From positions 1 through 64,000 of the forward strand of contig NZ_LRUB01000006.1 of the NCBI RefSeq assembly GCF_001550065.1: 64,000 nt of DNA, in the 5' to 3' direction. Origin of the DNA: Kordiimonas lipolytica. Its GTDB lineage: Bacteria; Pseudomonadota; Alphaproteobacteria; Sphingomonadales; Kordiimonadaceae. Made by a program: the position numbers and the translations under genes. Positions within the stretch are counted from its first letter, which is position 1, and every line of letters begins with the position of its first letter. A model generated the notes under the pieces. That model was not told the origin of the DNA and did not search any database. It was given only the letters and a program-made list of their open reading frames with translations. Below, piece by piece: positions 37,542-46,960 of this stretch.

Positions 37542-39128
37542 ATGGATATGTCTGTTGTCCTTACCGCATCCATGTTTCTGGTCCTTGTCGGCCTTTTGAT
37601 CTCTGGCTTCCCAGTTGCTTTCACCCTTGGGGGCACGGGGCTTCTCTTTGGCCTGATCGGCATCGGCACAGGCGCGCTGGATGCCACGTTCCTCGAAATC
37701 CTGCCCAACCGCCTGTTTGGCAATGTGGTGCGGAACGAGCTTTTGTTCGCCGTGCCGCTTTTTGTCGCCATGGGCGTGATGCTGGAAAAATCCAATGTTG
37801 CTGAAGACTTGCTCGAGAACATGGGGCGGCTGTTCGGCCCCTTGCGCGGTGGCCTGGGGATTTCCGTGACCATTGTAGGGGCGCTTCTGGCGGCTTCCAC
37901 TGGCATCGTGGGCGCGACGGTCGTGACCATGGGCCTCTTGAGCCTGCCAACCATGCTGAAGCGCGGCTATAACCCGTCGCTCGCCACAGGGTCTATCGCC
38001 GCCGCCGGTACGCTTGGGCAAATCATTCCGCCGTCCATCGTGCTGATCCTTCTCGCCGACGTGCTCTCAAGCGCCTGGCAGCAGGCACAGCTTAATCAGG
38101 GGATATTCTCCCCCACGCCCATGAGCGCAGGCGAGCTGTTCGCTGGCGCCCTGGTGCCAGGGCTGATGCTGGTCGGGCTCTATATCCTGTATCAGGTCTT
38201 TATTGCCATTGTCAGGCCGTCCGCCAGCCCTGCCATTCCGGCCAAAGAAGGCGAAAAGCTGGATGCGGGCTTTTACGGCCGCCTGTTGCTGGCGCTTCTG
38301 CCGCCTCTTATCCTAATTGTGGCCGTGCTGGGGTCCATCCTGACAGGCATCGCTACGCCGACCGAGGCAGCATCCGTTGGCGCGATTGGCGCGATCCTTC
38401 TGGGGGCTGCACGGCTGCAGGCCCGAATGCGCATGATCGTGATCGCCACGCTGATCGCCCTTCTTGGGCTGCTTGCCATCGCGAATTATGCTGACCTCCG
38501 TATGGCGCGCGAGGTGGTGCCAACGGCCGACAAGGTTGCCTATTATCTTGCGATTGTGCTGACGCTGGTGTTCACCGCAGGCCTGTGCGCCGCGCTCCTG
38601 CGCACCCACAAGACCGGTGTGCTCGGCGAAGTGATGCGCTCCACCGTTCGTATCACCAGCATGATCTATGGTATCCTCATCGGTGCCGCGCTCTTCTCGC
38701 TGGTGTTCCGGGGCCTTGGCGGGGACGAAATCATCGAGAACATGCTGCACGGCCTGCCAGGCGGCCAGTTTACCGCCATCCTTCTCGTGATGGTGCTGAT
38801 GTTCGTTCTAGGCTTCTTCCTTGATTTCATCGAAATCACCTTTGTCGTTGTGCCTGTCGTCGCCCCTGCACTGTTGGCCATGGACGGCACCTATGGCCCG
38901 ATCTGGCTTGGTGTTCTGATGGCAATGAACCTGCAGACCAGCTTCCTCACGCCGCCCTTCGGCTTTGCGCTCTTTTACCTGCGCGGCGTTGTACCTGAAA
39001 GCGTGCCGACAACCGCCATATACAGGGGCGTTATTCCCTTCGTGATCATCCAGGTATTGGCGCTGATTGTAATCGCGTTCGAGCCTGAAATCGTTACCTG
39101 GCTTCCCAACAAGCTGTTCGGCGGCTAA
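37542..39128 (+). CDS. TRAP transporter large permease (DctM)
   Basis: The 528-aa large permease forms the Na+-coupled elevator-type transport unit. Signature segments are LLISGFPVAFTLGGTGLLFGLIGI, LFVAMGVMLEKSNVAEDLLENM, GILVGAT-like LAASTGIVGATVVTMGLLSLPTML, and PPSIVLILLADVLS. It is about 100 residues longer than the common DctM because of an extra pair of hydrophobic segments around residues 285-350 (MIVIATLIALLGLLAIANYA, VAYYLAIVLTLVFTAGLCAALL), a form also seen with TakP-like systems. Third gene of the TRAP operon. Confidence 0.9.
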   Translation: MDMSVVLTASMFLVLVGLLISGFPVAFTLGGTGLLFGLIGIGTGALDATFLEILPNRLFGNVVRNELLFAVPLFVAMGVMLEKSNVAEDLLENMGRLFGPLRGGLGISVTIVGALLAASTGIVGATVVTMGLLSLPTMLKRGYNPSLATGSIAAAGTLGQIIPPSIVLILLADVLSSAWQQAQLNQGIFSPTPMSAGELFAGALVPGLMLVGLYILYQVFIAIVRPSASPAIPAKEGEKLDAGFYGRLLLALLPPLILIVAVLGSILTGIATPTEAASVGAIGAILLGAARLQARMRMIVIATLIALLGLLAIANYADLRMAREVVPTADKVAYYLAIVLTLVFTAGLCAALLRTHKTGVLGEVMRSTVRITSMIYGILIGAALFSLVFRGLGGDEIIENMLHGLPGGQFTAILLVMVLMFVLGFFLDFIEITFVVVPVVAPALLAMDGTYGPIWLGVLMAMNLQTSFLTPPFGFALFYLRGVVPESVPTTAIYRGVIPFVIIQVLALIVIAFEPEIVTWLPNKLFGG

Positions 39129-39146
39129 CCCTGATAGGCATCTCTT

Positions 39147-39587
39147 ATGAAAGCGAAACTCAACAAGCTTTGGGCCATGTTAGGCGTCACTGGCGTTATC
39201 GCCGTCATTCTTGGCAGCGCGCTCATCTACATGAACCTGCGGTCCGCTGACCCGATCCTGCCAGGCTGGGAAGAATACAGCCCTGCGCGTTTCGAAGAAC
39301 TGATGGCCAGCGGTGAGCCGGTACTGGTGGAAATCTACGCCAGCTGGTGTCCAACATGCCTGTTGCAGCACCGCGCTTTCGAAGAACTTCATGAAACAGG
39401 CCGCGCACCAGAAATCCGTGCCGTCAGGGTCGATTTCGACCGCGATACCAGCTTCATCCAGGCGCACGGATATCAGGGCACCGGTATGCTCGTGCTGTTC
39501 AAGAACGGTCGGGAAGTCGCCCGCGAGGCCGGACTGGTCAGCGGGGACAAGATCCTCGGCTTCCTCACGGCAAATGGTATCAACTGA
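39147..39587 (+). CDS. Membrane-anchored thioredoxin-like protein
   Basis: The 146-aa protein has an N-terminal membrane helix (MLGVTGVIAVILGSALIYMNL) and a thioredoxin fold with the active site EIYASWCPTCLLQHRAF near residue 66. A GTGMLVLFKNGREVAREAGLVSG stretch replaces the usual cis-Pro region with Gly-Met, so the cis-Pro is missing. It should act as a periplasm-facing disulfide oxidoreductase. It lies 18 bp after dctM and may be in the same operon, without an obvious functional link. Confidence 0.82.
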   Translation: MKAKLNKLWAMLGVTGVIAVILGSALIYMNLRSADPILPGWEEYSPARFEELMASGEPVLVEIYASWCPTCLLQHRAFEELHETGRAPEIRAVRVDFDRDTSFIQAHGYQGTGMLVLFKNGREVAREAGLVSGDKILGFLTANGIN

Positions 39588-39686
39588 CACCGCACGCCGC
39601 CGAAAGCCTGCTATTCGTTTTTGAAGCTACCGACCGCGCTACCCCGCCCTATATCAAGCCTATCGATATATGTGAGGGACAAGACA

Positions 39687-40070
39687 ATGATCGGATATTC
39701 AACTGTTGGCACAAACGATATGGCGCGGGCTGCTGCCTTCTATGACGCCCTTTTTGCTGAAATGGGCGTGGACGCACGCGCGTGGGACAGTGACGGTTTC
39801 AAAGGCTGGTCCGCAGGCGGCCCCATGTTCTGCATTGCCAAGCCGGATGACGGCAACGGCGCAACCGTCGGCAACGGTGTGATGATCGCCATCGCAGCGC
39901 CAGACCGGGAAACCGTTGACAAAATGTATGCCAAGGCGATTGAGCTTGGTGCGACATGTGAAGGCACCCCCGGTCCACGACCGCGCGACAATGATGACAG
40001 CCCATTTTACGCGGGATACTTCCGGGACCTGGACGGCAATAAACTGAATTTCTTCCACTTCCGGCGCTAA
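39687..40070 (+). CDS. VOC family (glyoxalase-like) protein
   Basis: The 127-aa protein of the vicinal-oxygen-chelate fold begins IGYSTVGTNDMARAAAFYDALFAEMG, the standard first beta-alpha-beta unit. It ends FYAGYFRDLDGNKLNFFHF, with the metal-ligand region of the second unit. Family members are metal-dependent lyases, isomerases or resistance proteins; nothing here points to one. The frame is open to 39621, but the ATG at 39687 has GAGGGAC before it and gives a normal family length. Confidence 0.85.
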   Translation: MIGYSTVGTNDMARAAAFYDALFAEMGVDARAWDSDGFKGWSAGGPMFCIAKPDDGNGATVGNGVMIAIAAPDRETVDKMYAKAIELGATCEGTPGPRPRDNDDSPFYAGYFRDLDGNKLNFFHFRR

Positions 40071-40097
40071 CAGCCGGATACTGGAAAAACACGAGTG

Positions 40098-40124
40098 AAG
40101 GGCGCTGGTTGCGCCCTTTTTCTT
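40098..40124 (+). terminator. Terminator after VOC gene
   Basis: The stem AAGGGCGC/GCGCCCTT with a 5-nt loop is followed by TTTTTCTT. Confidence 0.85.
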
Positions 40125-40232
40125 GAAAAACAAACAAAAGCTTTAATATATATGCTTATTGGTGTATTTCCAGATCATCACTTGTCTGTTCCCAGTCCCT
40201 GATCATCACACCATTTTTCGGGAATATACCAC

Positions 40233-41771
40233 ATGACCATCCGCGCCCTTTCTGCCGCCTTTATTCTCTCCACGTCCATTGCAGCTCCTGCCAGTGGCCA
40301 AATAGGGCCATCACCATTGAGCGCCCCTGACGGCAGCGTCATGGCAGCCTGGACCCAGATTACTGGTAACGGCTCCAAACAGGGAGACCTGACCGGCCTG
40401 GTTCGGGTTGCACTGGCAGGCACCGGTGGCCAGACAGCCTGCGACAGTTATAGCCTTCAGGTCTTCGGCGATGCCACTGCCCCCATACCCGCCTTGAAGG
40501 CCCGACAAAACGATGTCCCAAGCAAGTTCCCCGTGACGGTATGTGAGGCCCCGGTTGACCCTAAATGGAACACCATCGCCCTGACCACCGGCGGGAAGAA
40601 GGCGCCCTTGTGGCTGCCTGATGGCGCTGCTGGCCCATATGTATCATTCCCTACCTTGCACGCCGTAGGCCGCAGGAACGGTGGACAGATACAGATGGTA
40701 ACTGTGGGCGACACCGGCTGCCGCGATAACAGCCAGCAGTCCTGCACCTCCAGCGCCACTTGGCCGTTTGGAACGCTGTCGGACGCCGCCGCTGCCCAAA
40801 CACCAGACTTTGTCCTGCATGTGGGGGATTACCGTTACAGCCACAAAGGCCACAGCGACAGCTGGAAATATTGGTATGAGGAATTCTTCTATCCTGCCCG
40901 CAACCTGTTGCTGACAAGCCCCTGGGTGATGGTGCGCGGCAACCATGAAGCCTGCGGGTATGACAACCCCACACCCGTTGACGCCCCCTGGGGGACCGGC
41001 TGGTTCTACTTCCTGCAGCACCATGACGCGGCAAACTCCTTGTCCTGCCCCGCCGACAGCACAGAATCCACGCCTGACCCGACCGCGTATCAGCCACCTT
41101 GGTACTTTGATGTTGGTGTTATTGGGGGTGGCACCTTGAGGGCACCGCACCGCATCATCGTGATGGACAGCTCAACCGACACGCCTTCATCCAAGCAGGT
41201 GGCCAATTTCACGACCATGCTGGGCGATACCGCCGCTACCAACAGCGCCTGGTGGACCGGGCACCGCCCCATCTGGGGCATCAACCCCTATTCCCCGGTT
41301 TCAGCGCTGGAGGCCAATCTGGAACAAGACCTAACGGCTGCGCTTAAGTCCTTCAGCCAGGGCACGCCATGCTGGGCAGACAGCAACCTGCCCTGTTCGC
41401 TCAGAACCATGATCGCCGGGCACATCCATAACCTGGAACGTGTGCTGTTTTTCGGCACCGGGTCAAAATCCCAATCATGGATCAGGCCCATGCAATATGT
41501 TTCCGGAAACAGCGGGGTGGTGCTGACACCGCCAATGCAGGCAAGCCCCTGCGCCTTTAAAGTGCCGCAATATTCGCCGTCAACCTTTGGCCCAAACCTG
41601 GCTGCAACGGTTGACTGGCAAAATGCTTTCGGCTTCACCTTGTGGGAACGGGATCCCCTTACGCAGGAGCTTTCCGGCTGGAAAGAAACGCGCTATCTGC
41701 TCGACGGCGGCACGGTTGTTCCGTCTAGCCCACCAAGTATCACAGGCACCGTGACGTCGCCTACCTGTTAG
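40233..41771 (+). CDS. Exported metallophosphoesterase
   Basis: The 512-aa protein has a signal peptide (IRALSAAFILSTSIAAPASG). The C-terminal half is a calcineurin-like phosphoesterase with metal ligands in VTVGDTGCR, FVLHVGDYRYSHKGH, MVRGNHEACG, WWTGHRPIWG and MIAGHIHNLER. The order resembles purple-acid-phosphatase-type enzymes, including Tyr in GDYRY. It should hydrolyse phosphomonoesters in the periplasm or outside. The N-terminal 130 residues form a separate, unrecognised beta-rich domain. The stop overlaps that of the convergent SnoaL-like gene in TTAG. Confidence 0.85.
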   Translation: MTIRALSAAFILSTSIAAPASGQIGPSPLSAPDGSVMAAWTQITGNGSKQGDLTGLVRVALAGTGGQTACDSYSLQVFGDATAPIPALKARQNDVPSKFPVTVCEAPVDPKWNTIALTTGGKKAPLWLPDGAAGPYVSFPTLHAVGRRNGGQIQMVTVGDTGCRDNSQQSCTSSATWPFGTLSDAAAAQTPDFVLHVGDYRYSHKGHSDSWKYWYEEFFYPARNLLLTSPWVMVRGNHEACGYDNPTPVDAPWGTGWFYFLQHHDAANSLSCPADSTESTPDPTAYQPPWYFDVGVIGGGTLRAPHRIIVMDSSTDTPSSKQVANFTTMLGDTAATNSAWWTGHRPIWGINPYSPVSALEANLEQDLTAALKSFSQGTPCWADSNLPCSLRTMIAGHIHNLERVLFFGTGSKSQSWIRPMQYVSGNSGVVLTPPMQASPCAFKVPQYSPSTFGPNLAATVDWQNAFGFTLWERDPLTQELSGWKETRYLLDGGTVVPSSPPSITGTVTSPTC

Positions 41772-42178
41772 GCGGCACTGCCGGCCATTGCTTTTTCCAG
41801 CATGGCCTTCATCATTTCATGGAGCTTGTTAACGGCCTTGAGCGGCCGGACCATGACCTTGAATTCGGTGATTTTACCGTCATCGTTCCAAGTGATCATG
41901 TCGATCCCGTCAATCTGGATACCGTCGATCTGTGTGTTGAACTCCAGCACCGCGCCGTTGTCGGTCAGATATTCGCCTACATATTTGAAGTCATCGTTTC
42001 CAAGCACCTTACCCGCGGCAGATAGATACATGAAGGTGATGGCCTTACCTACTTGCGGCGTGTGCACCACAGGCGAATGAAACACCACCTCGTCAGCCAG
42101 CATGTCGCTGAGCGCTTTCTCATCCTCGTCTGCAACGAAGTCATACCACACCCGCAAGTTCTGTCTGATTTGTTCCAT
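41768..42178 (-). CDS. SnoaL-like/NTF2-fold protein
   Basis: The 136-aa cone-shaped NTF2-like protein begins MEQIRQNLRVWYDFVADEDEKALSDMLADEVVFHSPVVH, the typical first two helices and strand. It continues with IDGIDMITWNDDGKITEFKVMVRPLKAVNKL, the usual sheet of SnoaL/polyketide-cyclase-like and steroid-isomerase-like proteins. Ligand unknown. The ATG at 42178 is preferred over 42184 because GGGGGA is then about 7 bases away. Confidence 0.8.
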   Translation of the reverse strand: MEQIRQNLRVWYDFVADEDEKALSDMLADEVVFHSPVVHTPQVGKAITFMYLSAAGKVLGNDDFKYVGEYLTDNGAVLEFNTQIDGIQIDGIDMITWNDDGKITEFKVMVRPLKAVNKLHEMMKAMLEKAMAGSAA

Positions 42179-42249
42179 GATCATTCCCCCTTCTGGTCTC
42201 TGGCAGTCTTATCCTTTGAGTTAATCCGAAAGCCTGCTCGGTCAATCGA

Positions 42250-43437
42250 TCAGCCCAGAATTCTTCTCGCCAGCCCACAAAGGCCACGGCGCTTTGCGAT
42301 GGCTGTCTTCAGGCGCTCGTTCTCTAGTGTATTTTCATGAAGGCGGCTGACTAGGAAGGCCACAAGCTCATCAGTATTGTCCACGTCCCGTATCTGATCC
42401 CTTAGATGAAGGGCTGCATATGACTGTAGATCAGCAATCATGTCAGGCTGTTCCGTCATTCGGGCGTCTTCGCGCAGAAATCGGTGATGCTTGAGGAAGT
42501 CGATCAAGCGGTCCAGCGGCACATAGCGAAGTCCCAAAGGCCTCTGTCGCCCGTCCCTTGTCGGGGATGCCACATGGCTGGTATCGTCAAACACCTCCAG
42601 TTCCCTGCATTTTGCTTCAATTGAATTGACGACAGCCTTTGCGTCCCGGGCCTTCCAGTCCGTCCGGCGAGCCCTTGAAATCAAAGCAACACGCGCGTCC
42701 GTGCGCGGCAGCAGGTCGAATAAATGGCAGGCGCTTCCATCAGACATTACGATTTCTTCCGCCTGCAGGAAAGTTGCAAGCTGACTGCGGAGGTCATGCT
42801 TTTCCGGCCTGAACGGCACATAGCCTTCCCCCTCAAGAAAGCGCTCGAAATCAGCCTCCCCCAGGAACCGGCGGTCTGGCAGGTGGCCCCTCAGGACAGC
42901 GAAGCGCCTTTCTGTTTCCAGATCATCCAGCCGGTTTTCCTGCGCGAGGCTTCCGAGGAACGCTTCATACTGCGGGTGCGGCGTCTCACCGATCGATTTG
43001 CCCTGCTCTGCGATTACAAGCCGCTCAATGATGCAGGGACTATCCACAACTTGCCACTTGCTAACACCGAAGTAAGCCATGCAGTCACGAAATACCTGCG
43101 GCACATGCTTTTTGCCGACAAATAAGACGGTGGCGTTTTCCAGGCCAGGCTCTCGCAGGACCCAAAGCCGGTGGACGAACTCGGCGATCAGGTGCCCGAA
43201 ATGCCAGTGCAGCACGCCGCCATAAACAAAGGTATCGCCAGGCGCAGGTTTCAAGCGAGGCGCCCCCACCAGGTCTGCTTGAACCGCTTGGTCTTTACTA
43301 AGCTTGCCCCTGCGCCGATGGCGAAAGATGGCCGGCAATTGCTCCGGTGTGGCAAAGCCGCCGCGCAGATATGGCAGAAGTTTTTCGAATGGCACGAGCC
43401 CGACATCGTCGAACTCGCGGAACTTTAAAGCACGCAT
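42250..43437 (-). CDS. Glycosyltransferase family 61 (DUF563) protein
   Basis: The 395-aa protein carries the GT61/DUF563 motifs. GGVLHWHFGHLIAEFVHRLWVL near residue 90 matches the conserved N/H-x2-H-x8-R entry motif. LRGHLPDRRFLGEADFERFLE and ATFLQAEEIVMSDGSACHLFDLLP near residue 260 match the later GT61 blocks. Such enzymes work in capsular or cell-surface polysaccharide synthesis. The ATG at 43437 has GGGGGAAA upstream. The gene lies 43 bp behind parC and faces the same way, but the two are probably unrelated. Confidence 0.82.
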   Translation of the reverse strand: MRALKFREFDDVGLVPFEKLLPYLRGGFATPEQLPAIFRHRRRGKLSKDQAVQADLVGAPRLKPAPGDTFVYGGVLHWHFGHLIAEFVHRLWVLREPGLENATVLFVGKKHVPQVFRDCMAYFGVSKWQVVDSPCIIERLVIAEQGKSIGETPHPQYEAFLGSLAQENRLDDLETERRFAVLRGHLPDRRFLGEADFERFLEGEGYVPFRPEKHDLRSQLATFLQAEEIVMSDGSACHLFDLLPRTDARVALISRARRTDWKARDAKAVVNSIEAKCRELEVFDDTSHVASPTRDGRQRPLGLRYVPLDRLIDFLKHHRFLREDARMTEQPDMIADLQSYAALHLRDQIRDVDNTDELVAFLVSRLHENTLENERLKTAIAKRRGLCGLARRILG

Positions 43438-43480
43438 CGTTTCCCCCATTAAACGACTGGCTTGTATGTGAGGCGTTACC

Positions 43481-45730
43481 TTATCGGAACTTATTGCTCC
43501 GTGGGAAGCCCATTGGTGGCAGGCGGCCGGCATTACCACGTTTGCCTGTCCATGGTGCGAGCTCTGTTTCCGTACGCCAGCGGTCGCTGTTGCCACCCAT
43601 TGGCCAGGTCAGGCCCTCTTCCTTGTGGAAGATCATCACGTCAGCCATGCCGCCATCCTTGTAACGCTGCAGCGTCACACCCTGCCCGCGCGCAAGTGTC
43701 GGTACTTCCTCGACATCAAATACCAGCAGCTTGCGATTTTCGCCGATTACGGCGACGCTGTCTCCGTCTACCGGAATACAGTGGGTGCCCACCGTGTCGC
43801 CCTTGACGTTCAGCAGCTGCTTGCCGCCTTTTTTCATGGCCACGGCGTTATCGGCTTCAGCAATGAAGCCCTTGCCGATGGAGGAAGCAACAAACAGCTT
43901 GCCACCAGGCTGATACGGCAGGATGGAGACAATCTCGTCATTGGCTTCCATATCCACCATCAGGCGCACGGGTTCACCGTTGCCGCGCCCACCCGGCAGC
44001 TTGTCAGCCCCCAGCGTGAATATCTTGCCGTTGGTGGCAAACAGGAAGATCTTGTCAGTCGTCTGAGCATGGAAGCGGAACCGCTCCTCATCGCCTTCCT
44101 TGTATTTCAGCTCTTCCTCTGGCTTCACATGGCCCTTGAGCGCCCTGATCCAACCGCGCTTGGAGCAGACAACCGTGATCGGTTCTTTCTCGATCATGGC
44201 TTCAAGCGGTACGACCTCTGCCACCGGCGCATCGCCAAAGCGGGTCCGGCGCTTGCCAAGGTCTGTTTCGGGACCGAAACGCTCTTTGATATCGCTGAGT
44301 TTGTCGCCAACCGCGATCCACTGGAGCTCTTCGCTGCCCAGCAGGGCCAGGATCTTGGATTTTTCTTCCTCAAGCTTGGCGTGCTCGGTGCGGATTTCCA
44401 TTTCCTCGAGCTTCCTGAGCGCCCGCAGGCGCATGTTCAGGATGGCTTCGGCCTGGTTATCCGTCAGCTTGAAGGTGCTCATCAGGCTTGCCTTGGCGTC
44501 ATCCTCTTCCCGGATGATGCGGATCACTTCATCCAGATTGAGGTAGGCAATCAGATAGCCGGAGAGGATTTCCAAGCGGCGCTCGATCTTCTCAAGCCGG
44601 AAGCGGTTGCGCCTCAAGAGCACGTCGATCTGGTGATCGAGGAAACTGTCCAGTATTTCCTTGAGCGACTGAACGCGCGGACGGTTGTCGAGCCCGATCA
44701 CATTCATATTGAGCGAGAAGCGCGTTTCAAGCTCGGTGAACTTGAACAGGCTCTCCATCAGAACCTTCTCGTCCACCGTGCGGTTCTTGGGCTCCAGTAC
44801 GATGCGCAGGTCTTCGGCGGATTCGTCGCGAACGTCTGTCAGGATCGGCAGCTTTTTGTCGCCGATCAGCTCTGCGATCTTTTCAATCAGCTTGGATTTC
44901 TGCACCTGATACGGAATTTCCGTGATCACGATGTTATAGAGGCCGCGCGGCAGTTCTTCCTTTTCCCAGCGGGCGCGAACCCGCAGGCTGCCCCGGCCGG
45001 TCTCGTAAGCGTGCAGGATGGTTTCCCGGTTCTCGACCACCTGGCCGCCAGTTGGAAAATCCGGGCCTGGAATACGGTCAAGAAGGTCAGATACCGTCAC
45101 TTCGCGGGCCGGATTGCGGCGCGCTTCAATAAGAAGCTGCAGCCCGTCAACCAATTCGCCCACATTATGCGGCGGGATATTGGTGGCCATACCCACGGCA
45201 ATACCGGATGAGCCGTTCGCCAAGAGGTTCGGGAAACTGCCCGGGAAGACGATCGGTTCTTCGTCTTCGCCATCATAGGTTTCGCGGAAGTCGACTGCGT
45301 CTTCTTCCAGCCCTTCCATCAGAACGGCGGCGACTTCGGTCAGACGGGCTTCGGTGTACCGCATCGCCGCCGCGTTATCGCCGTCAATGTTGCCGAAGTT
45401 GCCCTGCCCGTCCACCAGCGGGAAGCGCACGGAAAAGTCCTGCGCCAGACGCACCATGGCATCATAGACCGCCTGGTCGCCGTGCGGGTGGTATTTACCG
45501 ATCACGTCACCAACCACGCGGGCACATTTCTTGTAACCGGTCTTTGGGTCCAGCTTCAGAAGCCGCATGGCATAGAGAAGCCGCCTGTGCACGGGCTTAA
45601 GGCCATCGCGCACGTCCGGCAGCGACCGGGACATGATGGTGGAAAGGGCGTATGCGAGGTAGCGTTCGCTCAATGCATCTGCGAACGGGGCCTCGATGAT
45701 ATTCTCTGTGAACTCAGGATTTGTCGTCAT
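43481..45730 (-). CDS. parC: DNA topoisomerase IV subunit A
   Basis: The 749-aa ParC is the breakage-reunion subunit that unlinks daughter chromosomes. It shows [58 protein letters not shown], and the active-site Tyr in [15 protein letters not shown]-terminal beta-pinwheel with degenerate repeats follows. The length and a C-terminal domain lacking a clear GyrA box favour ParC over GyrA. The start at 45730 ([16 protein letters not shown]) is chosen because family members begin shortly before [13 protein letters not shown]; an ATG at 45766 is also possible. Confidence 0.92.
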   Translation of the reverse strand: MTTNPEFTENIIEAPFADALSERYLAYALSTIMSRSLPDVRDGLKPVHRRLLYAMRLLKLDPKTGYKKCARVVGDVIGKYHPHGDQAVYDAMVRLAQDFSVRFPLVDGQGNFGNIDGDNAAAMRYTEARLTEVAAVLMEGLEEDAVDFRETYDGEDEEPIVFPGSFPNLLANGSSGIAVGMATNIPPHNVGELVDGLQLLIEARRNPAREVTVSDLLDRIPGPDFPTGGQVVENRETILHAYETGRGSLRVRARWEKEELPRGLYNIVITEIPYQVQKSKLIEKIAELIGDKKLPILTDVRDESAEDLRIVLEPKNRTVDEKVLMESLFKFTELETRFSLNMNVIGLDNRPRVQSLKEILDSFLDHQIDVLLRRNRFRLEKIERRLEILSGYLIAYLNLDEVIRIIREEDDAKASLMSTFKLTDNQAEAILNMRLRALRKLEEMEIRTEHAKLEEEKSKILALLGSEELQWIAVGDKLSDIKERFGPETDLGKRRTRFGDAPVAEVVPLEAMIEKEPITVVCSKRGWIRALKGHVKPEEELKYKEGDEERFRFHAQTTDKIFLFATNGKIFTLGADKLPGGRGNGEPVRLMVDMEANDEIVSILPYQPGGKLFVASSIGKGFIAEADNAVAMKKGGKQLLNVKGDTVGTHCIPVDGDSVAVIGENRKLLVFDVEEVPTLARGQGVTLQRYKDGGMADVMIFHKEEGLTWPMGGNSDRWRTETELAPWTGKRGNAGRLPPMGFPRSNKFR

Positions 45731-45814
45731 GGGCACGACTATATCAAGCACATCGCGCGTTTCCACAAGATATTGTGGTTATCCACAGCAAAATTTGACG
45801 ATGGTGATATGACT

Positions 45815-45909
45815 GTCATGCTGAACTTGTTTCAGCATCCATAAAATGCCTGGCGCCGCAGTGCCTAGTGCAACTGACGCTATGGACCCTGAACCAAGTT
45901 CAGGGTGAC
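45815..45909. repeat. Intergenic palindromic repeat pair (locus d)
   Basis: The unit at 45815-45842 (ATGCTGAA/TTCAGCAT stem, forward) and the unit at 45882-45909 (ACCCTGAA/TTCAGGGT stem, reverse) lie between recO and parC. The layout is the same as at 2165-2252. Confidence 0.85.
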
Positions 45910-46658
45910 GATTGAGAGACGGCCAAGCGGCTAAGCGTTGATAGGAACCGGTCACGCGCGGGCGGCATGCCCTTGCCGCTGACGACCCAGACAAAGCGAT
46001 CAAGGAAGTATCCGGTGGTCCTGAGCGCGTCGAGCGCGTCGTGCATGCTGGCGTCTGCAAGCTGGCCTTCGGTCATGAAGGCAGGCAGTGGCAGCAGCTT
46101 GCCTTTATAGGGCCCGCCTGCCTCCAGGCTGACCGCCCGCCCGGTTTTGGGCGAGACATAGCGCAGGTTTTCCGTGGTGCCGGTACCTGCGCACTGGGAA
46201 AGGTCAAGCCCATAGCCGAGTTCCTTCAGGATCGCGAGCTCAAGCTTCGCCAGCGCCCCGGCCCACAGCGCGATATCGCCGTCAGATTCTTCCAGAAGCG
46301 CAACAACAGCTTCAAGTCGTTCGAACAAGCCTTCATGGGGTTCGCGTTCCGGCATGGTGCTGGCCACCACGGCGGTAATGGCGGAAAGCGCGGAGATGCG
46401 GTTGCCGTCGCCCATCATGAGGCCCAAGGGGCTGTGGATCAGCTCGTGCGTGAAACGGCCCAGGTTGGTCTCCAGCCGCGCGCGCCAGGAAACGGAAAGG
46501 CGGTTGCCCACCTGCAGGTTGGCTTTGTTCCGGCGGCTCATCCCCGCCTTCACATAGCCGCGCGCACGACCGTGGGAGCGGGTCATCAACTCCAGAAGCG
46601 CGTCATGCTCGCCAAAGCGGTTTGCCGAAAGAACAATACCTTCATCCTGCCATTCCAC
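45900..46658 (-). CDS. recO: DNA repair protein RecO
   Basis: The 252-aa recombination mediator helps RecR load RecA at gaps. The N-terminal OB-fold part has EWQDEGIVLSANRFGEHDALLELMTRSHGRARGYVKAGMSRRNKANLQVGN. The helical C-terminal part has LAKLELAILKELGYGLDLSQCAGTGTTENLRYVSPKTGRAVS, where the zinc Cys of other RecO proteins are mostly missing. The last codons overlap the end of the palindromic repeat at 45882-45909, so that repeat supplies the C terminus. Confidence 0.9.
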   Translation of the reverse strand: MEWQDEGIVLSANRFGEHDALLELMTRSHGRARGYVKAGMSRRNKANLQVGNRLSVSWRARLETNLGRFTHELIHSPLGLMMGDGNRISALSAITAVVASTMPEREPHEGLFERLEAVVALLEESDGDIALWAGALAKLELAILKELGYGLDLSQCAGTGTTENLRYVSPKTGRAVSLEAGGPYKGKLLPLPAFMTEGQLADASMHDALDALRTTGYFLDRFVWVVSGKGMPPARDRFLSTLSRLAVSQSSP

Positions 46659-46667
46659 GCGATGCCT

Positions 46668-46949
46668 CTATATCGAACTAGTTTCTGTTAAGTCTACCCC
46701 ACATTTTGGGCATTTCGTCGGCGGGAATACACGGCTGGTAATTCTATTGTAAGTCATTGGCCGACAACTGCATGCTCTACACCGCCAAGTCATGTAATTG
46801 ATGTTGCCCACCATCATTACAAGAAACAGGGGCACAAAAGCCGACATTTTTAGATCAAAGGAATCCGCGAACACAAATATTGGAATTGCAAAGATGGCAA
46901 CAAGCACGAAAACTTTTGCCACTATGTTTGTAAATTTCCAGCGCGTCAC
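46668..46949 (-). CDS. Small membrane protein with C-terminal zinc ribbon
   Basis: The 93-aa protein has two hydrophobic segments (VFVLVAIFAIPIFVFA and AFVPLFLVMMVGNINYM) followed by a Cys pattern CRACSC and CPKCG that could bind one zinc. I do not recognise a family. It is visibly richer in A and T than era and recO on either side. Genes here are tightly packed (12 bp to era, 9 bp to recO), so it reads as an insertion into the conserved era-recO pair. Confidence 0.6.
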   Translation of the reverse strand: MTRWKFTNIVAKVFVLVAIFAIPIFVFADSFDLKMSAFVPLFLVMMVGNINYMTWRCRACSCRPMTYNRITSRVFPPTKCPKCGVDLTETSSI

Positions 46950-46960
46950 TTTTAGCCGCC

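Noticed and set aside
43625..45211. 528-aa open frame on the plus strand
   Set aside because: Fully antisense to parC, whose motifs are clear.
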